Source: Cryptomeria japonica
Lineage: Eukaryota > Streptophyta > Pinopsida > Cupressales > Cupressaceae
Reading direction: 5' to 3'
DNA: 60,000 nucleotides
Assembly (NCBI RefSeq): GCF_030272615.1
Contig: NC_081410.1
Span: forward strand, 121,336,640 to 121,396,639
Position numbers and translations under genes: made by a program. Positions 11,467-23,041 of this stretch are shown here, in pieces. Position 1 is the stretch's first letter, and the number at the start of each line of letters is the position of its first letter. The notes beneath the pieces were generated by a model. That model did not search any database. It had not been told where the DNA came from and saw only the letters and a program-made list of their open reading frames with translations.

Positions 11467-12260
11467 GGGATTTACCCCCCTCATTTGTAACAAGGAGAGA
11501 CATTGTGAAATTGTTGCTAAGATACTATCAAGATAATAATAATTCATTCATTGGTTTGTTGGTGAATATTTGTGTTATCTTGAATTTCATGGTTTCCTGT
11601 CCTTCAAAGTAAAGTAGAATTTGTTTCTTTCAAAGTTGTTTAGTGAATGAAAGATTTGATAGTGTTGATTAGTGGTGAAATTCTTTTGCTCTTATCTTGA
11701 TGAATAGATGATTTCTTTTCATTGTGTAAGGTTCATTTGAGCTTGTTTTTGTGTATGTTTAACTTTTGTCCTTTGATAAATATGGTTCATTTTGATGGTA
11801 ATTATTTAAGGTATGAAATTCGTAAGCACAACCTTTGAAGATTGCACCCACATTATCTAGTTGTTTCTTTTGGTGAACCTAAGTGGTTTGATTTCACCCA
11901 ATCATTCACCATCCTAACCTGATCCTCTTTTTCCATTTTTTCGAATTCCCTGATTCAAAGTCCAAAGAAGAGAACCATCATTGCTTTACCTTTCGTAGCA
12001 TACATTCCTGGAGAGTGTATCATTCCAAGTCCTTATTGTGATAAAAAACCAACAAAAGCGTAACTCCCCCTTGGATTAACAACACACATCATGCCAAATG
12101 AGCTATATTCATCATAAAGTCGCAAGTTTGTGTAGGAACCTTGGAGTCGTCTTTATGATCTTCGCAATCTTAGCATACGAGGGGTCTTTGCTCAAGAGAG
12201 GATAAAGTCTCTTTGGCATTTTTATTCTGTGTTGGTGTGGTCAGAAAACACCCATCAACA

Positions 12261-12879
12261 GCCAGCACATACATAGATAATTAGCGAGATTGAGTTGTTC
12301 ATAATCTTGAGTATTGTACTGATATAATAAACTCATACAATGTTTAGATAGATACCAGTGTGGGCAGCAGACCTAGAATGACTTCTCAGATGATTAATTC
12401 AGCAGCAGACTTAGAATGACTTCTCAGATGATTAATTCACTTACATGCATCCTGCAACTTGCGCACCTCTGCTGCTGATCTGAATAATATTTCATGAGCT
12501 GGTGCATGCGTTGTGATGCTGCGGCCTGCCAACCGCCTTCCTAGAACCTCCTACTTAGTGATTCTAAGCCTCAGCTGGTTGGATAATGAACTGTGTGTCT
12601 GAATGTGATCTGGCTGCCCTTATTCTACTGATAATTTTGCTGGTGATGCAGAAATTGTGATCTTCCAGGGTCTGGTAATGGGATAGGCAATGCCCAAGCT
12701 GCTGTGTTGTTTGCAAAGAAATCTGCTGCTGCTTCCAGTCTGCGGGAAGAGGTCTGAATCTCCAGATCCTATCTTAGATAACCCTCCCTTGTATGGTGCC
12801 ATGAAATAATGATGTTCCCGCAAACAAATATGCATGTTCAAACTTTATGCTAATCTGAGACAAGCTATAAACTCACCTA
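12261..12879. other. Unassigned stretch with a 38-bp tandem duplication
   Basis: After the target duplication I see no gene. A 38-bp unit beginning GCAGCAGAC is present twice in tandem (12364-12401 and 12402-12439) with one difference. The remainder has no long ORF I trust. Confidence 0.6.
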
Positions 12880-14682
12880 TCAATGAGAGTAATGTTTTGT
12901 TTCTTTAATCTTCATCTAGTTGTCTTAGTTTAGGAAAGTTTCCTTTTCTGCATTTTGTTAATGATTGTTTCTTTTAGAAACATCGTCTCTTGTAAATTTT
13001 TTATATAGAGTTTTCGTTTCTATTGTTCAATATAATCGATTTACCATAACATGGTGTATCAGAGTGGGTCGATGAGATTTTTTGAGATTTGACAAATTTA
13101 TTAAAAATTTGTATAACCCTTCTTGGATTTTTTTCCTGATTTTTTTTAATCGATTTTCAATGAAAAAATCCATTAAAAAATCGTTAGTGAACGTTTTGAG
13201 GGTTTTTGTCGTATTTTCGTGGGCTGCGATCTTTGTTTTTGTCATGTAAGGGTTAGCATGTGAATGCCTGGTTCATGGTTTTGCACGACGGACATTTTGT
13301 TTTTGTGGGTTTTTTCAAGCAGCATTCTTGCTACCTGCTTCTTCTCTGTAGCGGCTTTCCCTCTGAAAATCCATGAGGGCTGTTTTTGTTTTCGCTTGAC
13401 AATTTTGTGATAGGATCTCCTCTCTATGTCGTATTTTGCGAGTTTTTTTCACGACCTGTGTGTTATTTTAGGTGACGTAGTTCGTGGTCTTTGTAATCCG
13501 CTACGGCTCTATGGATCTTGTTTTTTTCACGACCTAGTTCTTTCAATATTTCTTTGCGTGACTGGTTTCTTACCACCTGTTGTTTTGGTTTGCGATTTTA
13601 TTTGCGGAGTTTTTTTGCAATTTCTGAGAAAGGGTTGACGTTTTTCACAGCGGTTCTGTTGTTCACAGATCTAGTCTATTTTGCATGCGATATGGGGTTT
13701 TTTAATTTTTGTCCCTTAAAAAAAATTAATCAGTGGGTTTATATTTTTTATCCTTAAAAAATATCTATGGGTTTAATAATTTTTATCCTAAAAATATTAT
13801 TTTGTTGGGTTTTATGATCTTTATCCTAAAAGAATTAGTTTTTTGGGTTTATAATTTTTTACCTTAAAAATTATTCTGTAAGGTTTATAATTTTCTCCTA
13901 AAAAATTATTGTAAGTGTTTTTCTATTTTTTCCTGAAAAATGGTGTTGGGTTTTGCCTGATTTTATCCTCAAAAATCATGGGTGTTCTTGTTTTTAGGGT
14001 TTTTACCATTTTTTCTGAAAAAAATGATTTGTAACTTCAGTTTTCAGGGTTTGATGGTTTTTTCCACAAAAATCGTGGTTTTTTGTAGTTTTTTATGGGT
14101 TGCACTTGGAGATGCTGGGGCGAACATCTGCAAGCGTGGTAACTTGCAATCTGTTTTGGAGTTGTTGGAGCGAACAGTGCTCAGTGCTCATCTGCAAAAG
14201 TTTTTGCTGTTTTTGACAAAATCATGTTTGTTGCTTTTTGGAGGGTTTGCCGGTTTTTCCTCAAAAACTTGGTTTCAGTTTGAGAAGCTTTTCTCGGTGA
14301 CTCTGGCTTCAAGGAGGGACAGTTTTGTTTTCCCAACATCAGGTTGGAATGTTTCTGGTTATTTTGATCATTAACATTTTGTAGATCCAGGGAGGGTCTC
14401 AATGCCAATAGAGTGCTCTGAAGAGAAGGGGCAGCCTTCTTTGTGTTTGTGATCAAAAGACTTGTAGATTGTCTTCTGTAGGGTTGTTAGTACAATGACC
14501 ATAAAGGGAGGGTATTAGAATAATGTTTTGTTTCTTTAATGGTCATCTAGTTGTCTTAGTTTAGGAAAGTTTCCTTTTCTGCATTTTGTTAACGATTGTT
14601 TCTTTTAGAGATATAGTCTCTTGTAAACTCTTTATATAGAGCTTTCGTCTCTATTGTTTAATATAATCGATTTACCATAACA
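12880..14682 (+). mobile_element. Small non-autonomous LTR retrotransposon, about 1.8 kb
   Basis: Two near-identical direct repeats of about 160-170 bp lie at about 12880-13051 and 14513-14682. They share the TGTTTTGTTTCTTTAAT start region, a TATATAGAG box (about 13002 and 14633), and the end TTTACCATAACA. The left one is followed by TGGTGTATCAGAG (13052-13064), a near match to an initiator-methionine tRNA primer site. The right one is preceded by purine-rich AAAGGGAGGG (14503-14512). The 1.45-kb internal region has no gag or pol. No clean target duplication is seen, and the exact 5' edge of the left LTR is uncertain by about 14 bp. Confidence 0.75.
13685..14100 (+). repeat. Degenerate tandem repeats with hairpin potential
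   Basis: About ten units of 32-45 bp follow the pattern GGGTTTATAATTTTT-ATCCT-TAAAAATTAT. The AATTTTT and AAAAATT parts of each unit can pair. The repeats fill the middle of the small LTR element's internal region. The ORFs that cross this zone reflect T-rich composition and are not genes. Confidence 0.6.
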
Positions 14683-15190
14683 TTGCCTTTGTCCCTGATT
14701 GATGGAGCTAAAATTCAATATTCGTTGCAAACAGGTTGGCCATCAATAGATTTATTATTATTTGCAAACAGATCGGTCATCAATAAAAATAAATTTTACG
14801 ACTTCTTTGCAATAGGTCGGCCACCTTAAAATTTTTTTTTTAATTATTGATTAAATAATTAATATTATTATTAAAATACTAATATCATTATTATAATAGT
14901 GTTGAGAAACACTTTTATTATTTAATTAATGCTTTCAAGGTGCTGGTACGATGGGGACATGACATGTTGCTATGTTCATGGTACATGATGATGCCACAAT
15001 CAAATAAAGTACATGCTCACTCAGTGAAGAAGGTGAGATCAAGTGGTAACTGGGGTTGAACAACAACCAAAGACAAGATGATGTGACAACAGCTATGAGG
15101 GGGCTGTCATCAAAGAGGAGAGATAACCCGTCAAATTTGTACTCCAAATCTGAAATGTGACATTCCATATACAAGTTTCAAATACCCATC
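14683..15190. other. Unassigned stretch
   Basis: This is AT-rich sequence with two short similar segments (AGGTTGGCCATCAATA and AGATCGGTCATCAATA near 14733-14780). I see no gene. Confidence 0.5.
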
Positions 15191-16709
15191 AAGTAATCAT
15201 CCCACAAGATTGAACCTAAAAGACAATTAGTTACCATCTGCAAAGAATCACTGAAAACCCTTGATGAAGCATCTCTGAACTTTGATGTAGCAACACGATG
15301 GATTTGTGATCTCAATAGGAGAAGTGGGCACAACAAGAGAGGTCTCTTGATTATCAAGACGTTCACATTCCTGCTTCATATTAAAGCTCCTCTAATGTAT
15401 CATCATCAAAAGGAATATTGTCAACATCATCAATTGTAATGAGACAATCTGATCTAGGATCATCTAGAAATGGAGGATTATATGAATCTCCATAGATCTC
15501 CCAAATCTTTGTCCAAAGTGTGTGTGGGCACTTGATTCTTGAGATTTGATAGTAGGTATCCTAGAAGATGCTAACATTAATGCTTGTACCAATCAATCCT
15601 ATGATATGATCATTTTTATCATCCCAAATTGATTTCTTCCTATGTGTCTTTGGCTTAGGGATGAGCCCATAAAGATGAGGCAAAAGGTTGAGCCACTTGC
15701 AATGTGTCAGGATGAATTTTTTCAAGACTCATAATTGTCTTTAGTTAGAATGATCAAGGTAGGATGAGTTGCATAACCCTTGACTATTACAATTATACAC
15801 TCAAATGATAAAATTAGAGGTTGATAAAATGCAAATAAGATTAAATCTGAATAAAATGTATTTGGGGCTGAATTTGAAGAAGTGCATGGGTTCTTTCTTG
15901 AGCAATTAAATGCACTTGCAGAAAAAGCTGTACCATTGCACTTGCGAAGTAATCATCCCATAAGATTGAAGCTGAAAGACAATGATTTACCAGATGAAAA
16001 GAATCAGTGAAAGCTCTTGATGAAGCATCTTTGAACTTTGATGTAGCAACACAAGATGGGTTTGTGATTTCAATAAGAGAAGTGGGAGCAATAGGAGAGG
16101 TCTCTTGATTAGCAAGACATTCAAGTTTTGCTTCATATTCAAGCTCCTCTAATGTATCATCATCAAAGGGAATAGTGTCAACATCATCAAGTGTAATGAG
16201 ACAATCTGATCTAGGATCATCTGGGAATGGAGGATTATGTGGATCTCCATAGATCTCCCAAATCTTGGTCGTAAGTGTGCGCAGGCACTTGATTCTTGAG
16301 AATTGGTAGTAGGTCTCCTAGAAGATGCGAATACAAATGCTTGTACGAATCAATCCTATGATATGATGATTTTTATCATCCCAAATTGATTTCTTCCTAT
16401 GTGTCTCTAGCTTAGGGACGAGTCAATAAAGATGAGGCAAAAGGTTGAGCCACCTATAAATGTGTTAGGATGAATTTTTGTCAAGACTCATAACTGTCTT
16501 TAGTTAGAATGATTACAAAAGGATGAGTTGCATTTCCCATGATTATTACAATTATACACTCAAATAATAAAACCAAATATCAATAAAATGCAAATATGAC
16601 AAAAATTGAATAAAATGTAATTGGGGCTGAATCTGAAAAATCAATGTCTTTATAGTGAAATTTAATGCACCTGCAGCAAAAGATGGCAACAATGCCTGCA
16701 CCGTTGCAA
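15191..16709. repeat. 756-bp direct tandem duplication
   Basis: The unit starting AAGTAATCATCCCA occurs at 15191 and again at 15947, a period of 756 bp. The two copies stay alignable to about 16709, with scattered substitutions and small indels. The ORFs in it are short and differ between copies, so I do not call a gene. A - strand reading has weak, unproven resemblance to decayed transposase sequence. Confidence 0.8.
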
Positions 16710-17403
16710 AGTACACGAAACCAACTTTTCGTTGATATCTCATTTGCAAAATTTTGACACCTTGGTGAATAGTTATGACAAATTGAAAAGCATGCGCAAT
16801 TTAGGGCATTGGGAGCAAAAAATTGGTCCCTTGGGGCTTGGCTGTTGGTCTAGCATGTGATCAATCAATGAATAGTTTAATTTTTTTCTTTATTATCACC
16901 CTAGTGATAGTGGAGTGGCGGCTCTCGTGTGTTCCTGATGGCGGGCTTTCTCTGTGGCCTAAGGGCCACCCCATTGGAGTTTGGCACCTGTCGCTCCCTA
17001 CAAGACCCTTGGCTATGATTGGGACCGATTAAATCAATTTTCAATTAAAAAATGAATTTGAAATAACCTAGATAGGTGTATCCGATTGACAAGTCACAAG
17101 ACAGTCATTGATGCCAGAATTATGTTGGATTGACTCAAATTGCAAAGGAACATGCTATTGATATAGGGAATATTCTCTTGCAACCTAATTGCTGATCTGT
17201 TGCTCCTACGTATAATGTTGTACAATATGGATCTGTACAATTGTATGAATCCATATAATTTTATGAACAAAATATTAGTAGAATGTGCCAAACCTTAGCA
17301 AAAATGGCCAAAAATCTTTTGCTGCCAAAATATAGCGTCGTGTATGAAAATAGGGGATTTTAGGCATTTTGGACTCAATGGTGAGATTCGTTTTGTCCAA
17401 AAG
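16710..17403. other. Unassigned stretch upstream of the copia element
   Basis: I see no gene or repeat I can name. The + strand ORF at 16823-17032 is short and has no recognisable motif. Confidence 0.5.
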
Positions 17404-18046
17404 TGTTGTTTGTAACTAGGATAATGAATGGGTTCGGATTGCCTTAAAGGCAACATCCAAACCCACTTAGGACTGGGCCCTATCCTAAAGGGTAACATGC
17501 CCCAAGGTTAAGCCCAACCCTATCCTAAAAACCCCACGCTACATCAAATATTGGCTCCCAAATTAAAGGAGGCCAACTTGCAATAAAACAAAGTTAAAGA
17601 TGCATATAAATATAAGACACCTTGCAAGTCAATATTACTCATTTCATTATTCAGCGAATTAGTTCTGCCTGAAGAAGTGCGAACTTGCTCTTGAGGGTGC
17701 GAAGTTGTCCAGACTTATGCGAACTAGTTCTAGAGGGCAAAGGCAATTTTGGTACAGACTTGAAGAAGTGCAGATCTGTCATTCATGAAGGATTTAGATT
17801 TGTAAAGGGAGCTAAGTATTGTACTTTTGCCATCAAGAGAATATATAATCTGACCTAAGGGTCTTTAATGCTGGGTTTTTCCTCCTTGGAGGTTTTCCCA
17901 GGGTATTTGTGTTTGTCTCTGATCTACTTCCTTCATTTCTGATTTTACTGAATTATGACTTATTAAAATGCTACACATCTGATAACAATCTAGGGCATAA
18001 TTAAAGGATATAAATCTGTTTAACAAACCTAGGGTATAAAATTACA
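17404..18046 (+). repeat. 5' LTR of the copia element
   Basis: It is 643 bp, starting TGTTGTTTGTAAC and ending AAATTACA. A TATA-like CATATAAATATAAG lies at about 17603-17616. Near 17875-17905 there is a stem-loop, CTGGG-TTTTT-CCTCC-TT-GGAGG-TTTT-CCCAG, which recurs in another copia LTR at 51338-52262. Confidence 0.95.
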
Positions 18047-18060
18047 TGGTATCAGAGCCA
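18047..18060 (+). promoter_or_regulatory. Primer binding site
   Basis: TGGTATCAGAGCCA directly after the 5' LTR is the usual copia site complementary to the 3' end of initiator-methionine tRNA. Confidence 0.9.
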
Positions 18061-18147
18061 AGGTGTCACTAACTTCTGAGTTTAGCAAATCATTTGTTGC
18101 ATATAGCTGCTGTGTGTTTTTAGATTAAAATGTCAGGTTTGAAGGCT

Positions 18148-18650
18148 GAAAGATAGACTTGAGGGAGCCATTGATTTTGCTGCTTGGAAAGTCCGTATTT
18201 TATTGATCCTTGATGAGAATGATCTGCTGAAATTTGTAGAAGAAGAAAGGTTGTCTCCTCTAGAAGATGCTGAAGAGCTGAAACAGTTCAAGAAAGATTC
18301 CCTCAAGGCTAGGAGGATCATAATTGAGTCCGTCAAGAATCATCTTGTCACTGTCATATCAAAGTTTGTGTCTGCCAGGGAAATGATCAAACACTTGGAA
18401 GGGATGTATGAAGTCAACAACCTCAGCAAGGCCCTTGCTCTAAGACAACAACTTCTTCACATGAAAATGAAAGAAGAAGACTCAATCATAACCTACTTCA
18501 TGAAGATCAATGAACTAAAGGACAAGCTAAGCACTCTTGATTGCCAAATCTCGGATAAAGATCTTGTTATGATTGCGTTAAATGGTCTACCTGATGAATG
18601 AGAACCATTCATTCGTAGCATTGGTGGAAGAGCCGATCGTCCCAACTTTT
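18148..18650 (+). pseudogene. Copia gag (capsid region), broken
   Basis: The reading frame has the plant copia Gag pattern: FAAWKVRIL near the start and a UBN2-type helical domain with LRQQLLHMKMKEEDSI and FMKINELKDKL, ending LNGLPDE. The first ATG (18130) meets a stop after eight codons. A TGA at 18599-18601 then interrupts the frame, and a one-base shift near 18648 moves the reading into the next frame, where the zinc knuckle follows. Confidence 0.85.
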
Positions 18651-20162
18651 GAGCGTCTTCAATCTGATTGCATCGAAGAGGAATCTCGAATTGAGGTAAG
18701 AGGAAAACTCAAGAACTCTCACAAAGATAATCATGTTCTCTTAGCTAAATCTAGGAAAGGTGGACATTGGAAGAAAGAAAAGAGAAGCAAAGATTTCAGA
18801 TCCTCCTCCTATGACCCAATGAAAAAGTCAAGAGATTCCTCTCACATTCGTTGCTTCAGATGTGATAAGTATGGTCACTATGCCAGAAACTGTCAGAATG
18901 ACCCAAAGGAAAGGGAAGCCAACTTAAATGAAGTTGCCGAACAAAGTGAAGATTACATTCTTATCTCTGCTCTATCCAGCAATGTTCCCACGAACAGCAA
19001 TATGTGGATACTTGACAGTGGTGCCTCCAAACACATCTCAGGATTTCGTGAGCATCTCTCAGATCTGATTGAAAAGGACACCAACCTTCATGTAGTAATC
19101 GATGATGATGCTCGATACTCGGTAAAAGGTTCTGGCACTACCTCTTTAAAACTAGATTCTGGTATTTCCTTACAACTATGTGATATTCTCTTTGGACCTG
19201 GTATTAAAAGAAATCTTATTTCCATTTCTGCCTTAGAAGATAAGGGTTTGCAAATAGCATTTTCTGAAGGGAAAGTACTCGCTTGGCCTAAAAAATCTAA
19301 TTTCAAATCTGCTCGTATTATTGGAAATAGATGTGATAGCTTATATAAGCTTGCAGCTAATCCAATTCAAGCTCTCATTCATGAGACCCCGGAATCATGC
19401 GAGCTATGGCATAGAAGATTGGGTCACCTACACTTCCAAGCTCTCCCCACTCTCGATAAAATGGTTAAAGGTATGCCTAAACTCAGTTTATCTCATGATG
19501 ATGCTTGTAAAGGTTGTGCAATGGGTAAGAATGTAAAGAATCCTTTTCATAAAAGCGATAGTAGGGCTAAAGAAAGGTTAGAACTTATTCATTCAGATTT
19601 ATGTGGTCCTATGTCTGTAGCATCTCCTAGCGGCTTCCTATATTATGTTATATTCATAGATGATTTCTCTAGGAAAACATGGATCTATTTTCTTAAATCC
19701 AAAGAGTCTGAAGAAGTTCTAAACAAATTTAAAGAATTCAAAGCCTTAGTTGAAAATACTATAGGAAATAGAATTAAAAGTTTCAGGTCTGACAATGGAG
19801 GTGAATACACCTCAGGTAGTTTCTATGACTTTTGTGTTAAAGCAAGAATTAAGAGGCAGTTCTGCGTTCCCTACAATCCTCAGCAAAATGGAGTTGCTGA
19901 AAGAAAGAACAGGACCATTGTTGAAGCTGCAAGAGCCATGATCCATGATCAAGACCTGCAACCTTTTCTATGGGCGGAAGCATCCAAAACAACAGTTTAT
20001 ATTAAGAATAGATGTCCTCATCGCGCCCTAAAGGATGTAACTCCTGCAGAAGCATTTACAGGAATCAAACCTGACATCAGTCACCTAAGGATATTTGGGA
20101 GCCCGGTGTATGTCCATGTGCCTAAAGAAAAACGAACCAAGTTGGATCCATATGGAAAATAA
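18582..20162 (+). pseudogene. Copia nucleocapsid, protease and integrase region
   Basis: In order this frame shows a CCHC zinc knuckle (CFRCDKYGHYARNC, about 18852-18893), the protease motif ILDSGASKHIS (about 19009-19041), the gag-pre-integrase motif ELWHRRLGHLH (about 19401), and the integrase core with acidic residues in DDFSRKTW, SDNGGEYTS and NGVAERKNR. The order protease-integrase before reverse transcriptase is what defines copia. The frame closes at a TAA (20160-20162) just after DPYGK, where intact relatives continue without a stop. Confidence 0.92.
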
Positions 20163-20171
20163 GGCATCTTA

Positions 20172-21206
20172 GTGGGATACAACGAATCTTCCAAAGCCAT
20201 CAAGATCTACATTCCAGGTCAAAGGTATGTTGAGGTAAGTAGAGATGTAACTTTTGAAGAAGATATTGCTTTCAAAAGATCTAAAGGTTCATTATCCAAC
20301 AATAATGATATGGTGATTGAAAATCAAGATTCAGTAGTTGATGCTAACCCTGAGATACAGGAGGAGTCTATTGACCTTCCAGATTTGGAAGTTCAGAATG
20401 ACCCATCAGAACCTATGCACTCTACCGATATACCTTAGGATATTGTGGTCTGCAAGAAGAGACCACTTTGGGTTAGAAACACGATTCAAGATGCTGAAGG
20501 ATTTGCTGCTCCCAGAGGAACCTTTAGAAATAGCAAGAGATTCCAAAATCACGCCAACTACATTTCTGTGATGTGCAATATCATTGAGTCTAAACCTCAC
20601 AATGTCGAAGAAGCTATGTCCCATCATGCTTGGAAATTAGCCATGGATGAAGAGTATGGGTCTATCATCAAGAATGATGTCTGGGACATTGTACCCAGAC
20701 CCAAAGGTAAGTCTGTTGTTTCCTCTAAATGGTTGTTTAAAATTAAACATAATGTTGATGGTAGTATTGAAAAATATAAAGCTAGGTTTGTAGCTCGTGG
20801 TTTTTCTCAAAAGGAAGGAATAGATTATGAAGAAACCTTTGCCCCTGTTGCTAGATATACTTCTATTAGATCTATAATAGCTATTGCTGTAGCCAAAGGT
20901 TGGGAGCTGCATCAAATGGACGTTAAGACAACCTTCCTCAATGGTGTCATTGAGGAGGAAGTCTACATTGAGCAACCAGAAGGTTATGTAATCCATAAAA
21001 GAGATTCTCATGTTTGCAGGTTGAAGAAAGCCTTATATGGGCTCAAACAGGCTCCTCGTGCTTGGTATGAAAGAATTGATAAGTACTTACTAAGCTTAGG
21101 ATTTTGCAAGAATGATGTTGATGCTAACATTTACTTGAAAGTTTATAATGATGAGATGCTTATTTTAGTTTTGTATGTGGATGATTTATTTCTCACTGGT
21201 GAGTAA
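20172..21206 (+). pseudogene. Copia reverse transcriptase region
   Basis: This is the same frame as the integrase after the stop, with another stop at 20436-20438. The RVT_2 domain is clear from about 20610: VSSKWLFKIK, YKARFVARGFSQ, FAPVARYTSIR, the aspartate in QMDVKTTFLNG, LYGLKQAPRAWY, and the catalytic LYVDDLFLTG (about 21169-21198). The frame then shifts at about 21204, and the next 300 bp can be read only by changing frame at least twice. Confidence 0.92.
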
Positions 21207-21541
21207 ATTAATCATAAGATGTAAGAAGGAATTAGCCTCAGAATTTGAAATGAAGGACTTAGGTCTAATGCATTACTTCCTGGGTTAGAAGTATGGCAAA
21301 GATCCAATGAAATTTTTCTAAGTCAAGGAAAATATACTATTGATATTTTGAAAAGATTTAGAATGATAGATTGTAAACCTATGCATACTCCTATGGAATC
21401 TAACTTAAAGAAGTTAAGTGTTTCTGCAGCTAACTCTGATTTTGTAGATCCATCTGAGTACAGGCAGTTGATTGATTCCCTGATGTACCTAGTCGATACT
21501 AGGCCAGATTATGTTATGCTGTGAATGCTCTCAGTTAGTTC

Positions 21542-22081
21542 ATGAGCTTACCTAAGCTTTTTCACCTGGTTGCTGCCAAGCACATTCTAAGATACCTGCG
21601 TGGCACTATTGGTTATGGGCTGAAGTATTCACTTAATACCTCAATCCTCTTGGAAGGCTACTCAGATTCAGATTGGGCAGGAAGTGTCAAGGACAGGAAA
21701 AGTACTTCAGGTATTTGCTTCAACTTGGGCTCTGCAGTGATCTCTTGGGCATGTAGAAAGCAATCTTCGGTAGCATTAAGCACTGCAGAAGCTGAGTACA
21801 TCGCCGCATCTGTTGCATCTAGAGAAGCAGTGTGGCTTTGCAAGCTCCTTGTTGGATTATTTGGTCAAGCTAGTGGTCCTACCACCATTCATTGTGATAA
21901 TCAAAGCTGTATAAAGATGTCAGTAAATCCTGTATTCCATGATCGGTCCAAACATGTGGAAACTCACTGTCATTTCATTCAGGACATGGTGCAAAGAGGT
22001 GCCATTCATCTAAAGTACATTAGCACAGATGAACAGATTGCGGACATCCTTACCAAACCTTTATCCAGAGTGAAGTTCTAA
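21542..22081 (+). pseudogene. Copia RNase H region
   Basis: The C-terminal part of Pol contains AAKHILRYLRGT, GYSDSDWAGS, RKSTSGICF, SSVALSTAEAEYIA and a terminal ADILTKPL, all hallmarks of the copia RNase H. It ends at a TAA at 22079-22081. It is in a different frame from the reverse transcriptase, which confirms frameshift damage in the intervening segment. Confidence 0.92.
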
Positions 22082-22391
22082 TACTTCAGAGACAGACTTG
22101 GCGTTGTGGAAAACGGAACCCTGATTGAGAGGGAGCTTCAATCTCAGTGACTCTTCTGCAACACTTTGAATCATTCTTTGCTTGTGTGCAAGAATGAATT
22201 TTGTCCAATCTATGCTTGTGTGCTAGATGAATACTTGTAATTATGTAAAGACCCACTTTTGTATTACACTTTCTATGCTTGTGTGCTAGAACCATCCTAT
22301 GCTTGTGTGCTAGGTGGAAGATGTAATTCTATGCTTGTGTGCTAGATGGAACTATAAAGGTTCAAATTATGTATTCTCTTCTTCCCTAGTT
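22082..22391 (+). other. 3' untranslated leader of copia with short repeats
   Basis: This stretch holds four to five copies of a short unit TATGCTTGTGTGCTAGA (for example near 22209, 22272, 22299 and 22330) and no gene. It runs to the polypurine tract. Confidence 0.7.
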
Positions 22392-22400
22392 AAGAGGGAG
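22392..22400 (+). promoter_or_regulatory. Polypurine tract
   Basis: AAGAGGGAG directly before the 3' LTR is the expected second-strand primer site. Confidence 0.85.
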
Positions 22401-23036
22401 TGTTGTTTGTAACTAGGATAATGAATGGGTTCGGATTGCCTTAAAGTGAACATTCGAACCCACTTAGGACTGGGCCCTATCCTAAAGGGTAACGTGCCCC
22501 AAGGTTAAGCCCAGCCCTATCATAAAAACCCCACGGTACATCAAATATTGGCACCCAAATTAGAGGAGGCCGACTTGCAATAAAACAAAGTTAAAGATGC
22601 ATATAAATATAAGACACCTTGCAAGTCAATATTACTCATTTCATTATTCAGCGAATTAGCTCTAATTGAAGAAGTGCGAACTTGCTCTTAAGGGTGCGAA
22701 ATTGTCCAGACTTATGCGAACTAGTTCTAGAGGACAAAGGCAATTTTGGTACAGACTTGAAGAAGTGCAGATCTGTCATTCATGAAGGATTCAGATTTGT
22801 AAAGGGAGCTAAGTATTGTACTTTTGCTATCAAGAGAATATATAATCTGACCTAAGGGTCTTTAATGCTGGGTTTTTCCTCCTTGGAGGTTTTCCCAGGG
22901 TATTTGTGTTTGTCTCCTTCCTTCATTTCTGATTTTACTGAATTATGACTTATTAAAATGCTACAAATCTGATTACAATCTAGGGCATAAATAAAGGATA
23001 TAAATCTGTTTAACAAACCTAGGGTATAAAATTACA
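22401..23036 (+). repeat. 3' LTR of the copia element
   Basis: It is 636 bp, with the same ends as the 5' LTR. It lacks a short segment near 22915 that is present in the 5' LTR. Its last base abuts a truncated TRIM element directly, without a target duplication. Confidence 0.95.
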
Positions 23037-23041
23037 GACAT

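Larger units (their letters stand above)
6736..12260 (+). mobile_element. Complete 5.5-kb solo LTR (copy B) carrying a protein gene remnant
   Basis: The 5525-bp segment starts TGTTGAGACC and ends ACCCATCAACA. It is flanked by a perfect 5-bp target duplication GCCAG (6731-6735 and 12261-12265). Its start matches the start of A' (ACACATCGCCCC then GGGGACC) and its end matches the ends of A and A' (AACCTTGGAGTC... CATCAACA). There is one TATA box (11459-11466) and no second LTR, primer site, or pol gene, so it is best read as a solo LTR. Between 6736 and about 8100 there is non-coding U3 with short CTATTTTTAGCA repeats (7026-7160). From about 8100 to 11350 there is the protein remnant, then the promoter and the U5. 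Confidence 0.88.
17404..23036 (+). mobile_element. Ty1/copia LTR retrotransposon with both LTRs, decayed
   Basis: The element has two direct LTRs (17404-18046 and 22401-23036), a primer site TGGTATCAGAGCC at 18047-18059, the copia order gag, protease, integrase, reverse transcriptase, RNase H, and a polypurine tract at 22392-22400. I count roughly 25 differences between the LTRs, about 96% identity by eye, plus an 8-11-bp deletion in the right one. No 5-bp target duplication is present: the left flank ends AAAAG and the right flank starts GACAT. The coding region has several stops and frameshifts, so this copy cannot make its own full polyprotein. Confidence 0.95.

Noticed and set aside
13426-14374. 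Genes from long + strand ORFs
   Set aside because: The predicted proteins are rich in phenylalanine and leucine from T-rich repeats and lie in the internal region of a small LTR element.
16823-17032. Gene from a 69-codon + strand ORF
   Set aside because: No motif is recognised, there are no flanking signals, and it lies in repeat-rich sequence.
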